Positions 10,652 to 22,685 of a stretch of 64,000 nucleotides of DNA are shown in pieces (position 1 is the stretch's first letter; each line of letters starts with the position of its first letter). The position numbers and the translations under genes are program-made. Source of the DNA: Sesamum alatum (Eukaryota > Streptophyta > Magnoliopsida > Lamiales > Pedaliaceae); contig JACGWO010000011.1 of assembly GCA_034509735.1 (NCBI GenBank), forward strand, positions 13,053,866 through 13,117,865, read 5' to 3'. The notes under the pieces are model-generated. The model worked only from the letters and a program-made list of their open reading frames with translations. It did not search any database and had not been told where the DNA came from.

Positions 10652-10663
10652 AAATTTAGGTGG

Positions 10664-11106
10664 ATGCTATAACCCAAATGAGCAAGTTACGCATTGAATC
10701 TCTTAGTTGTAAAGTCACCATCAGGACCATACTGGGAGGGCCCCGCTTATAGCCCTCTGATGCTTAAATCAGGTTGATCGTAACAGAAGAATAAGTAAAG
10801 GTCTTAAGGACGCTGGGGTAGCAAAAAGTTATACCTATTACATGGAGGACAACTAGTGTATATATTTTCCTCAATTATACAATTTTCACATGAACCATAA
10901 ATACTAAGATGATAGATGACCACAATAAGTTCGTACATATTAGGGTTTTGGATATACTAAAATTCGGCAAAAAAAAAACCCTGAATTAATTATGCGGATG
11001 TAGAGCTTGTTCGAAAATCGTAAATATACTGTGAAGAGGTTTTTATACGACCTTTGTAGGATGTACCCTACACAATAACCTTAATTATTGTGATGTATAA
11101 TTAATA
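10664..11106. other. Spacer with a small GC-rich relic
   Basis: No gene is visible. A GC-richer piece around 10715-10850 (GGGAGGGCCCCGC, CCCTCTGATGCTTAAATCAG) looks like a scrap of an LTR, but there is no partner or boundary to prove this. Confidence 0.3.
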
Positions 11107-13136
11107 TCACTACATGAAAATAAAAAACAGTGATAAAATACGAAAACATCAAATTAAGTAATCGCCAACGATACATAACGAATGATAATTAATGGTTTTT
11201 GTGTTGTCGTGATAATACCAATTGATATTAGTGGTAACGAAATTTTTAATAGTCATAATTCAGGCACAAGATCTTTTCCACTATTTTTCTTTTTATAATG
11301 ATGACATATTATGTATATGCGACATATTATATATATGCAGTTCTTATCACTTTTAAAATTATGAGTTTTATTATTTAACTACAAAGATGTTACTTAAATT
11401 TATATATATATATATATAGAACACTAGTGACTACTTGACGTGTTCCCACGTGCAAGGGTGATCACAGTGCATTTCGATTTTTTCTAAGTTATTTTTAAAT
11501 TAAATTGTCATGGCGGTTCCGTAAAATAATTTATCAAATTGTCACTTCACTACTAGAAAGTTGTTAAATACTAACGAAAAAAATTAACGTCGAGTCAATT
11601 AGTAAGTAAAATTTTTATTGCTAATTTACATTATTTAATAAAAGAAATTTACTTGTCAATTCATTTAGCAACGAAAAACTTGCTAATGAATTCAGCAACG
11701 AATTGTTTAATATATATATATATATATGTATATTGAATACTGTAGGTTAGCAACGAAAATTTTTCTTACTAATTAGCTCGACGATGATTTTATCATCAAA
11801 TGTTTTAGTAGCTATTAAACTATTTTTTTTAGTGCTTCCAAAACTAAAATCGAAAGTACGATTTTGCACGGTTTTAGGGCGATTTGGTTGTTTTAACACC
11901 TATAACAAAAACATGACGTTGGGACTAACAAAAAGTAAACTTATATATAATTCAAATTCTTTAACTGACTAACAAAAAGTAAAGAAATTAGTGGAATAGT
12001 TGAAGTAAATACATAATAACTTAAAAACATACATAGCTAAAAGTCTTTATGTGAGATAAAGAGTAATAAGTTTTCGAAATAATTAAAGTCAATTACAAAA
12101 AGACATAATATAGCTAAAAATCTTTAAAAGCATTTTGAAGACCAACTTCCGACTAACAAATATCCAATATACAAAAATGAATTTACAAGAGAAATAAAAA
12201 TTTAATGTTAACAACATCAAAATAATAAAAAGTTTATCGTTCATATAGATTTATATAGACCTAATGAAAATTCCATTTAATTTAAACTCCTTTCATTTTT
12301 TCTAAAAAAAAATGAAATGGACATTTATATTTTTTTTTTAAAAAAAAACCGATTACATATTATATCAATATCAATAAACTAGCAAATGCATCAATTGGTT
12401 CAATAAATTTACCATATAATAAACTAATATTACAATAAACTTATATTAAATCGGATAAATACCCATTATAATAAACTCACATTAAGTGACATCACTTTTC
12501 GATCAATTTTGTCCTAAATCATGAAATTAAAATAGGTGAAGGACTATTTTAGAATTCCTAACAAGTTGTAGGACTAAAATACGGGAGGTAAATTGCTCCA
12601 TTTGAAAAAATGCGGGAGATAAATTAACTCATTTTAAAAAACACATGAAGGTAAATTGCTATTTTATTTTTTTATAAGAGGATAATTTACTCATTAACAA
12701 TATCACAGTGAGTTGCTTGCATTCCCCATTGAATATTTGACACAGTTGAAATGGAAAAGAAAAAAAAAAAAGCTGAAAATTGAGGAATTCATAATCGATC
12801 AATAGGATAAAACAATGAATTATGGAAGAAAAATCAAATGTTCCAGAGAAATCTCAATCAATCATTAATTATGTCTTTGCAAATGATCTCGACTTAATCC
12901 TAATTCCGTAGATTATTCTTACAATATTAATTAGCTAAAATATTTTTTTTCCATTGAAGAGAAGACAATTCTTAGTGGAATTGTTATTTACAAAGACTAT
13001 TAACGAAAGTCAAATTAGACAGACACTGAGAATAGAGGAGGACTGTATATGCTAAGACCTGTATTTATTCAGAATCAGCAGTATATGTTGCATTATCGCA
13101 CATGTAACAAATCTAATTAATATAAATTTGAAATAA
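11107..13136. other. AT-rich region with CACTA-like terminal fragments
   Basis: CACTACATGAAAATA near 11109 and CACTACTAGAAAG at 11548 resemble CACTA 5' ends. The second is followed by repeated GC(T)AACGAA / TTCGTTGC words to about 11800. No matching right ends were found. TA microsatellites sit at 11401-11416 and 11710-11727. No gene is supported. Confidence 0.4.
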
Positions 13137-13145
13137 ACTCAAAAT

Positions 13146-13575
13146 GGGGAAATAATATTTTTCGTCCAGTAACTTAGAGCCTTTTCATTTTTTATTCCAT
13201 TGATTACGGGACCCTCACTTTTGGTCCCGTAACTTTTAAAAAGTAGCACTTTTGGTCCCATACCACCCTTCCGTTAAATTTTTTAACGAAAAACACCACG
13301 TGCTTAGCACGTGGCTATGAGGGTCCTTACGCTTTCAGTCTCATTTATATGTTATGAAATTTTCACTTTTGGTCCCATAACTTTCAAAAAATAATACTTT
13401 TGGCCTCATACACTTTATGGCCATGTGCATTTTCCGTTAAATATCTAATGGAAAGTGTCATGGGATCAAACGTGCTACTTTTTTAAAGTTACAGGACCAA
13501 AAGTAATAATCTCATATCTAATGGGACCAAAAGTGGAAAGACCCTAAGTTAGGGGATGAAAAATGTTATTTTCCC
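13146..13575. mobile_element. MITE ('TTTTGGTCCC' family), exact 9-bp TSD
   Basis: It is flanked by ACTCAAAAT at 13137-13145 and 13576-13584. The termini are GGGGAAATAATATTTTTCGT and, inverted, TGAAAAATGTTATTTTCCC. The halves are largely complementary (CCCTCACTTTTGGTCCCGTAAC against the right half), so a long hairpin is possible. A 9-bp TSD supports a Mutator-like origin. Confidence 0.85.
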
Positions 13576-13741
13576 ACTCAAAATGCATTAAAATTGCACT
13601 AGAAATAGTTTCTTGAGATATTAACTTGCCGGAACTTATGAATAAAATTATTTTCCTTTCATGTTTGTCTTTAAATTAGGCTTTTCCAACATAACTATAA
13701 TTAAATTTATCATAAAATTTGTATTTCTTTAATTTACTTCA

Positions 13742-14102
13742 GGGCAAAATATTTTTTTAATCCCGTTAAATAGGGTCAGACTCGTTTTTGGTACCATTAT
13801 TTATCCAAGTATAGATTTTGATCCCATTAAACCCAAATTCGGGGTTCTTTGGTCCCAATAAGTCATATGCAGAGCACGTCATTTATTAACTCCGTTTATG
13901 TCCGTTAAAAATTCAAGAATTATGGGACCAAATAAGTCCAAATTCAGCCTTATTTGGTCCCAATAAGTCATGTGCAAATGACTTATTGGGACCAAATAAA
14001 CCTGAATTTGGGTTTAATGGGACCAAAATCTATACTTGGATAAATAAAGGTACCAAAAATGAGTTTGATCCTATTTAACGGGACTACTAAAACATTTTTC
14101 CC
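13742..14102. mobile_element. MITE ('TTGGTCCCAATAAGTCAT' family), exact 9-bp TSD
   Basis: It is flanked by TTTACTTCA at 13733-13741 and 14103-14111. The ends are GGGCAAAATATTTTTTTAAT and, inverted, AAAACATTTTTCCC. Most of its 361 bp folds into one long hairpin: CCAAGTATAGATTTTGATCC recurs inverted near 14025-14045. Such structures can give rise to small RNAs, but that is inference. Confidence 0.85.
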
Positions 14103-14111
14103 TTTACTTCA

Positions 14112-14575
14112 AGATTCATAAAATTTTCTAAATATGATAAATGGGGGTAGACGTTTCTTACAAGCATGCAAAGATACGATAAACTAAAAAATGCAAATAT
14201 AGTCAAACAAAAGATGCCAAATTTTAACATCGATCTGACTTGGAATTTTCTTGAAGAATTTCCGATGACCGTTACAATTTACGTTGAAGATAGAAAAAAC
14301 TGAATTTTGACAAATGTACGCCTGGAATTATGTTCGGGCACGTCACATGACAAAATTGACAATATTGTTGATATTGTTAACATTTTCTGTGTAATGTAAC
14401 ATCAGCTCAAGAATGCTGATCAGCTGGTTTACCAGTCTTGTGATGGCTTTCTGTCCAGAAAACATGAAAATCCTTGTTTGGACATGGCAGTCAACATCGA
14501 ATAGTTTGTTGATAAAAACATCGACACACATGATCATGTCCCGCAATTCAATCATATTAGTTTAATTATTCATTA
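14112..14575. other. AT-rich spacer with an unassigned 70-codon minus-strand ORF
   Basis: An open frame at 14555-14343 (starting MIELRDMIMCVDVF) matches nothing I recognise and has no supporting context, so I do not call it a gene. Confidence 0.3.
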
Positions 14576-14640
14576 GCTCGATTGGTAAGTATGAGAACTC
14601 ACAACCAAGATCGAGGTTGTGGGTTCGAGGGAGTATATAG
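14575..14640 (+). repeat. tRNA-derived SINE-like head
   Basis: TTAGCTCGATTGGTAAG resembles an RNA polymerase III A box and GTGGGTTCGAGGGAG a B box, with about 35 bp between them, as in tRNA-derived SINEs. There is no cloverleaf good enough for a tRNA. The 3' part runs straight into a CACTA MITE. Confidence 0.35.
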
Positions 14641-14646
14641 TTTACT

Positions 14647-14920
14647 CACTAGAAAGAATTTAATATTTAAACATGATTAAAAATAAATAGTCGTAGTGAA
14701 TAGTCATTCACCATGGTCATACAATGATTGTTAGCCGTTGTATTTGCGAGTGTGGCAAAAACATTTGCTATGGCTCATACCATGGCAAAAAGAATATTCA
14801 TAGTGCATCATCTAGGTTTTTGCAACGGTTTTTGTTTAACCATGATTACTAATGATTATTTACCATGATTTCAGTCTGTAATCAATAAATTTGTAGCCAA
14901 TAGCGAATTTTCTTCTGGTG
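14647..14920. mobile_element. CACTA-type MITE (CCATGG family)
   Basis: It starts CACTAGAAAGAATTTAATAT and ends GAATTTTCTTCTGGTG. Interior words (AGTGAATAGTCATTCACCATG, TTTGCTATGGCTCATACCATG) match the copy at 30116-30353. A 3-bp TSD is not clear. Confidence 0.6.
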
Positions 14921-15654
14921 TATCTTGTTTCATTGTTCTTTTAAATTGGTTTGTTGATTTAGAAATATCGATATATTGAATTAATGATTATGAATGGGAT
15001 CCCATCCATGGATAATTATTGAAAAAAGAAAAAAACTGTCTATTCCAACTTAAAGTTTTCCTTTTCGTAAGAGAATTTGCTGATTTTGGTAACACTAAGC
15101 CGCCATGAAACTGAGACGTGCCAAAGTTTTCATAGAAAATAAATATCATATTTGTGGAAATGAAATTAGAATTTACACATGATACCTAAAACAGAAGAAG
15201 GGGAGTAAATAATAGTAATACGAATACGAATCTTTTATTTTCTACGCATAATTAGCGGTCTCTTGTACGTTATGATTTTAAGATCATGGGTTCGAATTGC
15301 ACCAACCCATGGGATGTTGTTGTAAATATTGGGTATTGATTAGAATAGCACTTATTTGGTGTCAATTTTTTTTGTTCATTCAATTTTTTATTTTTTAAAT
15401 TATCTGAATAGTTTTTTTTTTTTTCTCAACCTCTAATTCTCTCTTTCTTTCCCCACTCTTCTCTCAATAACTTCCCACAACTTCTATTTTTTTTTACTAT
15501 TTTTTATTTATTTAACTAAGATATATATTTTGAAAACGTCATAATTATATTATTCAAGTTCTAAATTCATTGCAAACACATATGGGTGTGCCACATACAC
15601 TAGTTAGTAATAAATTACTGAAGGTGATATATGTAAATTACTATTGATAAGTAT
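14921..15654. other. AT-rich spacer with a second SINE-like B box
   Basis: Near 15252-15320 the words GCGGTCTCTTGTACG and CATGGGTTCGAATTGCACC resemble a tRNA-derived SINE head. No gene is visible in the rest. Confidence 0.3.
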
Positions 15655-16107
15655 GGGTAAAGTACAAGTACTTCTCCTAAACTTTAGTATAATTACGAAT
15701 ACCCCGTATTAATTGGAAAATTATAAATACCATTCTCAAATGAAAAATAATTATGTAGCCCTAGATAGTAATAAAGGCCAAAATTATTATCCCCGTTTTG
15801 ATTTTTGAAAAAAAAAATATTTGAAAAAATATAAAAAAAATCTAAGAGTGAGTAAATAACATTCTAGGGCATATTAGTCCATAAAATTATTTTAGAAAAT
15901 TCTAAGATATATATAAAATTATATTTCAGAATCCAAAAGGTATTTTGGTCAGTTGACCATAAAAATTAAATGGAAATCTAACGGATGCTAAAAAAATGAG
16001 CTTATGTTAGACGAATGTTAAAATGAGGGGGTATTTGTAATTTTTTTCAAACAACAAAAAGGTATTTGTAATTATACGAAACCTCATAGGAGGTCGCTGT
16101 AATTTAG
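15655..16107. mobile_element. MITE, GGGTAAATTAC family (degenerate)
   Basis: It starts GGGTAAAGTACAAGTACTTC and ends with the inverted GGTCGCTGTAATTTA. Interior phrases AATTACGAATACCCC and TTGTAATTATACGAAACCTC identify the family also seen at 29650, 30507, 32214 and 34495. It abuts the probable copia LTR. Confidence 0.55.
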
Positions 16108-16468
16108 GAACAAGATATTGAAGATAAGCAATGAATACATTTTGAATTATCACAACACACACACAGATCTATATATACATTGTACAACTGATTCAACAGT
16201 AATGTTGAATAGGAAAGCACCTAATAGAATGCTATAACTTTGCAATAATTATTGAGACAAATCTCTTTCATTTTGCCTATAATCTTGAGATGAAATTGTA
16301 GCCTTTGATCTAGATATAATCATTTCCTCATATTGAGCTTTGGTTGATTATAATAGCTTTGATCAAGGATGTGATCATCTCCTCGTATTGAGCCTTGGTT
16401 TGATAGCTTGATTTGAGTTATGATTATCTCCTCCAATTGAGCCTTGACTTATTATAAATGTCTTATCA
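16108..16468 (-). repeat. Probable LTR of the copia element, right boundary TGATAAGACA
   Basis: Reading on the minus strand, a polypurine tract (complement of 16469-16483, GAAGGGGGTGGGGGG type) is followed by TGATAAGACATTTATAATAA. This is the expected junction between internal region and 3' LTR. The LTR contains about three diverged repeats of the word ATGATCATCTCCTC-ATTGAGCCTTGG (16320-16450). The far end is uncertain because no second LTR is in the window. Confidence 0.5.
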
Positions 16469-18790
16469 ACCCCCCACCCCCTTCAAGGTTGGCAATTTGA
16501 GAGAACAAATGCCAAGCTTGTAACAAAAACTGACAAAAGAGTCTTTGGGTAGTGCCTTAGTAAAAATGTCAGCAATCTGCTTCAAAGTGGAAATATATCA
16601 AAGGTCAATAGCGCCAGATGTAACCTTTTCTCGGATGAAATGGTAGTCGATCTCAATATGCTTTGTGCGAGCATGGACAATGGGATTATGAGACAAGTGA
16701 ATAGCACTCTTATTATCACAAAGTAGAGTCGAACGTTTTTCAAGATAAATGCCAATATCATGAAAAAGATATTGAAGCCAAGTTATATCTGCAGCGGTAG
16801 TTGCTAAAGCGTGATACTCAGCCTCAGTACTAAAGTGAGATACTGTAGGTTGCTTTTTTGAGCCCCAGGACACACAATTTGAGCCTAATAAGATGCAAAA
16901 ACTGGTGGTGCTCATTCTTGTTTGTGGACAACCTGCCTAATCTGCATCACAAAAGGCAGTAATAGTTAGATAACTTTGTGACAAATAGCAAAGATCATGG
17001 ATAATGTCTAGTATTGTGATTATAAATAAAAAGTGAAGGATCAGCTTTACTACAAGAAAAACCATAAGCCAAAAGACAATGTGATAACTTAGCAAATAGA
17101 GCACAAGGTGCTTGCTTTAAGACCATAAAGTGATTTATGCAATAAACAAACACGATTAGAAAGTGTAGGACGCACAAAGCTAGGTGGTTGTTCCATGTAT
17201 ATTATTTTCATTTAGAGTGCCATTCAAGAATGCATTTATTACATCTAATTGCTTGGGGGGCCATTTAAAATGAATAGCCAAGGAGAGTATGCGAATAGTT
17301 GTGGCCTTGACAACAGGGCTAAAGGTTTTTCCAAAATTAAGATCTGGAATTTGTGTATATCCTTTGGCAACTAGTCGTGCTTTAAACCCATCCGTACTCC
17401 CCTCTTCTTTGTACTTGGTCTTATAAACTTATTTGCTACCTACAACATTAGTATTTGATGGGCGAGGGACAAGAGACCAAGTTTTGTTATGTTTAAGTGC
17501 ATTAATTTCTTCTTGCATGGCTTTTTGCCAATTTGCAAACTTAAGCGCAGTTTTTAATGTTTTGGGTTCAATAAGTGAAACTAAAAGACCCGTGTTGGAA
17601 TGTGAAGGAATAGTGGGACAAATATAATCTCTAAGGTAAGTAGGAAGACGTCTTTCTCTAGGTGGTCGAGTAGATGCTTGATGGACTATAAGATTGATAT
17701 TTGTTGGGTCCTCTATTTCATTAGAAGGTAAAGGTATATTATCGATAGAGACACTATCATTGGGAGACGATGAAGGAGGTTCTGTTTCATTTTCTAATTC
17801 AGAAATATTGGGGATAGAATCTTGGTTGTGTGGCAAAGATGGGGGTTCTTGACTTGAGGCAATTTCATTGGATAGTGCGTCTAAATCAAAAGTAGAGTTA
17901 GAATTTGGAGATTGTTTTATTGGCACCTTAGCACATGTGGAATTGTGCAATTTTCTGGAAAATCATTCATCAAAGTCCGAAAAAAGTAGTAAATGATAAA
18001 TTAGAAGATGTAGGCCAAGAATCGTTATGTGATAGATAAGGAAAACATTGTTCATTAAAAATAACGTGCCTAGAAATATAAACACAATGAGTATTTTTAT
18101 CAAGACACCTATATCCTATAAAAACTTAGCAAAAGGAGCTTTCGTACTATTTTCAGAAAAAATAGGTAACCTATTAATCAGATAAACTACAGCTAGAAAA
18201 GCATCGACCCAAATTTGAGAGGAATATTGGCATGAAATAATGGGGTTAACTTGGTTTCAACAATGTGGCGATGTTTGCGTTTCTCGAGTCCATTTTGTTC
18301 CAGCGTATATGGACAAGAAATTTGATGTGTAATTATACATAATGCCAAATGATTTGTGAGTTGATGAGAAGTGGATTCTCCACCGCCATCCGATTAAAAA
18401 ACCTATATTTTCCTGTCAAAAAAATTCTCAACAAGAGCTTGAAACTTAAGAAAACATTGAAAGAAGTCAGATTTATTTCATAAAGGATATAACCAAGTAT
18501 AACGAGTAAAATCATCAACAAGAATTACATAATATTGAAGTCTTTTAGAAGAAATTACCGGAGCAGAACCCCATAAGACACAATGGATTTTTTTCTAAAC
18601 GGGGTGTGGAAATAGATTTTGAATTATTAAAAGAGAGTTTACATCGCTTTCCAAGTTGGCAACTAATATACAAGGATTACATAAACAAGGAATGATCATA
18701 CCTCTATTGAAGATCAAGTGTACTTGGCAAAGCATTTGATGAAGTTCTTTGTTTGTGCATTCCAATAATAGGATTATTTTCTAAGCTTAT
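16469..18790 (-). pseudogene. Ty1-copia polyprotein relic with internal deletion
   Basis: Minus-strand fragments follow copia order. A GAG-pre-integrase/integrase part lies at about 18790-18000 (SCPYT.EQNGLEKRKHRHIVE near 18330-18250). It is followed by the proline/serine-rich linker and RT N-terminus (MQEEINALKHNKTWSLVPRP, 17950-17429), the RT finger (SLYGLKQAP, DPSLFIYN, 17230-16995) and RNase H (AGCPQTRMSTTSFC, FSTEAEYHALATTAADITWL, LCDNKSAIHLSHNPIVHARTKHIE, 16950-16598). Between DPSLFIYN and the RNase H lead-in the catalytic YVDD region is missing, so a deletion of several hundred bp removed the active site. Frameshifts and stops break every domain, and gag was not seen. Confidence 0.85.
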
Positions 18791-19029
18791 ATTTCCCTTA
18801 ACATGTGATGATTCAACTTTTGATAACTCTTCATTCACAACAATTACAGCTAAATAAAGAAAAGTTTTATACTAATAATTATGTATGTCAAATGCAATCT
18901 AATTAAATAGATATGTACAATGGAACGAAAAGAAAAGAAAAAGACATAAATAGTTAAGATGTTACACATGTCTTAATTCACTCTTGAAATGGTAAATTAT
19001 TATAATTTCTAAAATACTACTTATCTACT

Positions 19030-21720
19030 CATTCACAATATTCATATCATCATCACTGTCACTAGAATAATGATCCTCGTCATCCTACTCGTCTTCTTCT
19101 AATTCAATATCTTAAAATTCTTCTTCTTCTTCTTCATCGTGTTCTCCATCTCTTATTTTAACTAGATCGGAGTTCATGGTATATTGGAGTATTTCAAACT
19201 CATCCAAATCTACTCCTTCCTTTTCATCCAAATTAATGTTGACCCCATCAAGATCAGTGGCAACAGAGGTAGGTTGTGGATTTGAAGCATTGTCTTTTTT
19301 AAAAGCAATCTCTACTCTTATTTCAACATTCCCACCTTGTCTTTTAACTAATGGAACAATAATTTTATCTATACCTTTACTTTTACACCACTTACCAATC
19401 ACACATTTCTCTTTTCGTGTTAGAAAAACTTGTAAAATACACTTATTGCACTTGGGAAGCCAAAATAAATGGATCATTCATGTTCAATTTTAATTTATAA
19501 TAATTTCCACAAGATTTTATTTATGTCTTTTGAGTCCTTTATCTAATGGCACTTAAACGTAACGCCATGCCCTAATCCATAATATTCCAACTCCATAATT
19601 TCTTCCAACAATCCAGAGTCTACTTCACATTCACTGTAAGTACTCCCTAACACACATACACTATAGTTTTTGATTTAGAATGACCATGGTCTGTATTGTG
19701 AAACTTGAACCCATTAACAAAGTATCCGTTATAGCATGAAACTCGTGGACTTGGGTCATTAGCTAGCTTCCTTATAACATCATCAACTTCACTTTGAGTT
19801 TCTCAGATCTATTGAAAAAGAGCATTGAATATTAAAGATATGTATTTTCAAATGATAATATTTATGAAATTGTAAGCAATGCACTATTTACATGAGCAAG
19901 TAGCCACTGGAAAAAGTCTAGATCATGTATAATATCAAATTCCATATCAATTATTCAAAGAAATTGTTCACTTTTCTTCAAAAAAATATTCCAAATGATT
20001 TGAGATGATTACATAACTTTTGTATATAGATTTATATAATAGAATAAGATAATCATACAAGAGTTAGAGAACTTATATCATATATGGATCGATTATGTCA
20101 TAATTCAACAATACATATCTATGTGTAGCTTTCATCTCATCATCGTCAAGATATCTAATTGCAAGTCGAAATATCTTCCACTCCTCCATCATCATTTTGT
20201 GGAACCCAGTTTAATTGAGTAAGTATATGTGGCTCGAAAAATGCTGAGCAAAATATTGAAACTTCTTCAATCTTATATACTTCAACATTGAAACCTCTAC
20301 TGGGGCTCGATTTCCAATTTTTTTCTTCAAATTGCATAGAACTTATATATAATGTCCCAATTCTTTTAATATTATAAGTAGTATTATCAATAAATAAATA
20401 ATTAATCGTTGAATACCACTCAAATGGATACTTGCACTTATATTATGCAAGTCCCCAGCCTTCGCTTCATATGCAAGATGAATTGGTAATGCTCCATTGA
20501 GTCCAAAAAAACCCGGTAGAAATATTTATTCAACTTTTCACAATATCTCAATAATATTCTTTTCAAGTTGTTCCATGTGCTCCACATACAACACTGTTTA
20601 GCATGTCTCCAAAAAAGATGTTAAATTTTGTTAGTGCTTTCAAAATTGGTTTGGGAAGAACATGTAGAAATGCAATTAGAAACAATCTTTATACGAATAC
20701 ATGACAATCATAACTCTTCATCCCATACAACTCATTCATCCTCGGCAATACAACGAGTTATGTTCGAGGAATATCCATCAAGCAGTTTCAACGATTTTTC
20801 CCAAGAGCACATTTTTTTCTTCTTTTACTCAAAATGTAGGATGCTTTGGACTTATAAACTTTTTCATTGCACCCTCAAATAAATGCATCTCACAATAACT
20901 ACAATATACCTCCAAACCCTTATATATACTTTGTCATGTTTTTAACATTCATAATAGTATTAACGATATTGTCAAACACGTTTTTTCGATGTGCATCACA
21001 TCTAAATTGTGTCAAATGAGATTGATGTGCCAATATGATAACTCCTAAAATATCTTTTCACACAATTATGTATTTTTTTCGAATCCATCAATTGGTTGTG
21101 TGCCACTTGGTGATTTTCTAAAAATTATATCAGATAGCCCGCCCACTCTTTGATGCACGTCTTAACCACTTAAGTGAATTGGTGGTTGGTCATTTTCATT
21201 TCTTCTCTTACAAAACTTATAAGCTTGTTTTGTATAAGTATGATCAAAAGGTAATAACTGACGATGACAATCAAATCAAGCTTTTCTATCATAACGAGTT
21301 TAAATGATTGTCATATCCGTATAGTAAGGACATGCCAACCACCCATGACTGTTCCACCCGGATAGCATCCCATGTGCTGGAAAATCACAACCGGTTCATA
21401 AAAGTGTTGTCATCATATGAAAGTTTTGTTTGTTGCACACTTCGTATGTTTAGATTCTAGTTGTATAGAGTGATACTAACAGACCAACAAGAGTAAGATG
21501 TACTGGAATTACCCAATGGATTGAAACTCAGTGCATAATCCAAGACGCACATTACATTCATCTAATTCAAATAATGGATGAGTATGATCAAAGTGCTTCC
21601 ATGCCTCTCCATGCTTTTGCAGTTTTTTGTCAATCACGTTCTCATCCTCCACCTTCAGTCTAATCGGGAGATTTGAAATTCCAATTTGGTTTTATTGTAT
21701 CTGTCTTATAAGTTCATTCT
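19030..21720 (-). pseudogene. CACTA transposase relic: tnp2, DUF4218, DUF4216
   Basis: On the minus strand the remains of a whole CACTA transposase C-terminal half can be read. tnp2 (about 21700-20900) shows the phrase YWHINLI-HNLDVMHIEK near 21030-20980. DUF4218 (about 20760-20150) shows a LYGMKSYDCHVF-like match, then FFGLNGALPIHLAYEAKAG and CNLKKKIGNRAPVE. DUF4216 (about 19760-19560) shows YFVNGFKFHNTDHGHSK. An acidic tail (19477-19030) is rich in E and D. Stops and frameshifts are frequent. It belongs to the same superfamily as the relic at 1-1864 but is a separate copy in opposite orientation. Confidence 0.8.
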
Positions 21721-22129
21721 CCTATTCTCAATTTAGGTGCTCACAATAGGGTTCAGCACACTATACTATCGCAGTGTTTTGTAGGGTAAAGGACTGTTGT
21801 TCGCCGATTAGCAACTCACTTGTGGGATAGAAATAGAGATTTGAGTCCGAGCATATGCCTCTGATGCTTCCCTGTACCAAAGGGACTTTGGGCTTGCAAT
21901 GATCAAGCTATCAAATCTTGAGGTTCTAACAGCACCAAGGGGATATGTTTGACTCAACTGTCGTAAAGTGAACTGAGTCTGTATGAATATCTTAAGTACC
22001 TACGTATTGTGCAATACTCTGTGCAGACTAAGCCTAGCTGCTATAATGATTTTTTGATGATTGAATATTTTGAGTATGTTTGTTGATTACAAGTTCAAAG
22101 CCAGCTTACTTAATTGTTTGTTTGTGAGT
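21721..22129. other. Unassigned sequence, possible LTR scrap
   Basis: It is less AT-rich than its neighbours. Words such as CCTCTGATGCTTCCCTG and AAGTACCTACGTATTGTGC recall gypsy LTRs, but no boundary, partner or coding sequence was seen. Confidence 0.25.
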
Positions 22130-22685
22130 TTTTTTTGTAATTTTGTGTAAAAATTCTGTTATTTTTTACAAATTTTATGTTATTTTTTGTAATTTTCTGT
22201 AAAATTTGAAATTAAATATTTTATAAAAAAAAATTGTTAATTTTGACAAATATTCTATTATTTTTGGTTATTTTTTACAATTTTTTTGTATTTTTTATAA
22301 TTTTTTTGTTATTTTATATAATTTTCTGTAAAAATCTGAAATTAAACATTTTATAAAAATTCTGTTAGTATTGACAAATTTTCAGCTATTTTCAGTTATT
22401 TTTACAAATTTTCTCTTATTTTTTTGTAATTTTTTATTATTTTTTGTAACAATCTAAAATTAAACAATTAATAAAAATTCTGTTAATTTTTTCAAATTTT
22501 TTGTTATTTTCAGTTATTTTTTTTACAAATTTTCTATTTATTTTGAAATTTTTTGTAAAAATTTGAAATTAAATATTTTCTAAAAATTTCTGTTATTTTC
22601 GATTATTTTTTACAAATTTTATGTTATTTTTTATAATTTTGTATAAAATTCATAAACTAATATTTTGAATAAATTTGTAGATCAT
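22130..22685. repeat. Degenerate AT tandem repeat, period about 110-125 bp
   Basis: The block GTAATTTTCTGTAAAA-TTTG followed by AAATTAAATATTTTATAAAA recurs near 22190, 22315, 22440, 22555 and 22635. Within it the word TGTTATTTTTTACAAATTTT repeats. It looks like an old minisatellite made from a shorter unit. Confidence 0.65.

Noticed and set aside
14575..14640. Possible tRNA gene
   Set aside because: A- and B-box words are present, but acceptor and anticodon stems do not form, so SINE-like is the better reading.
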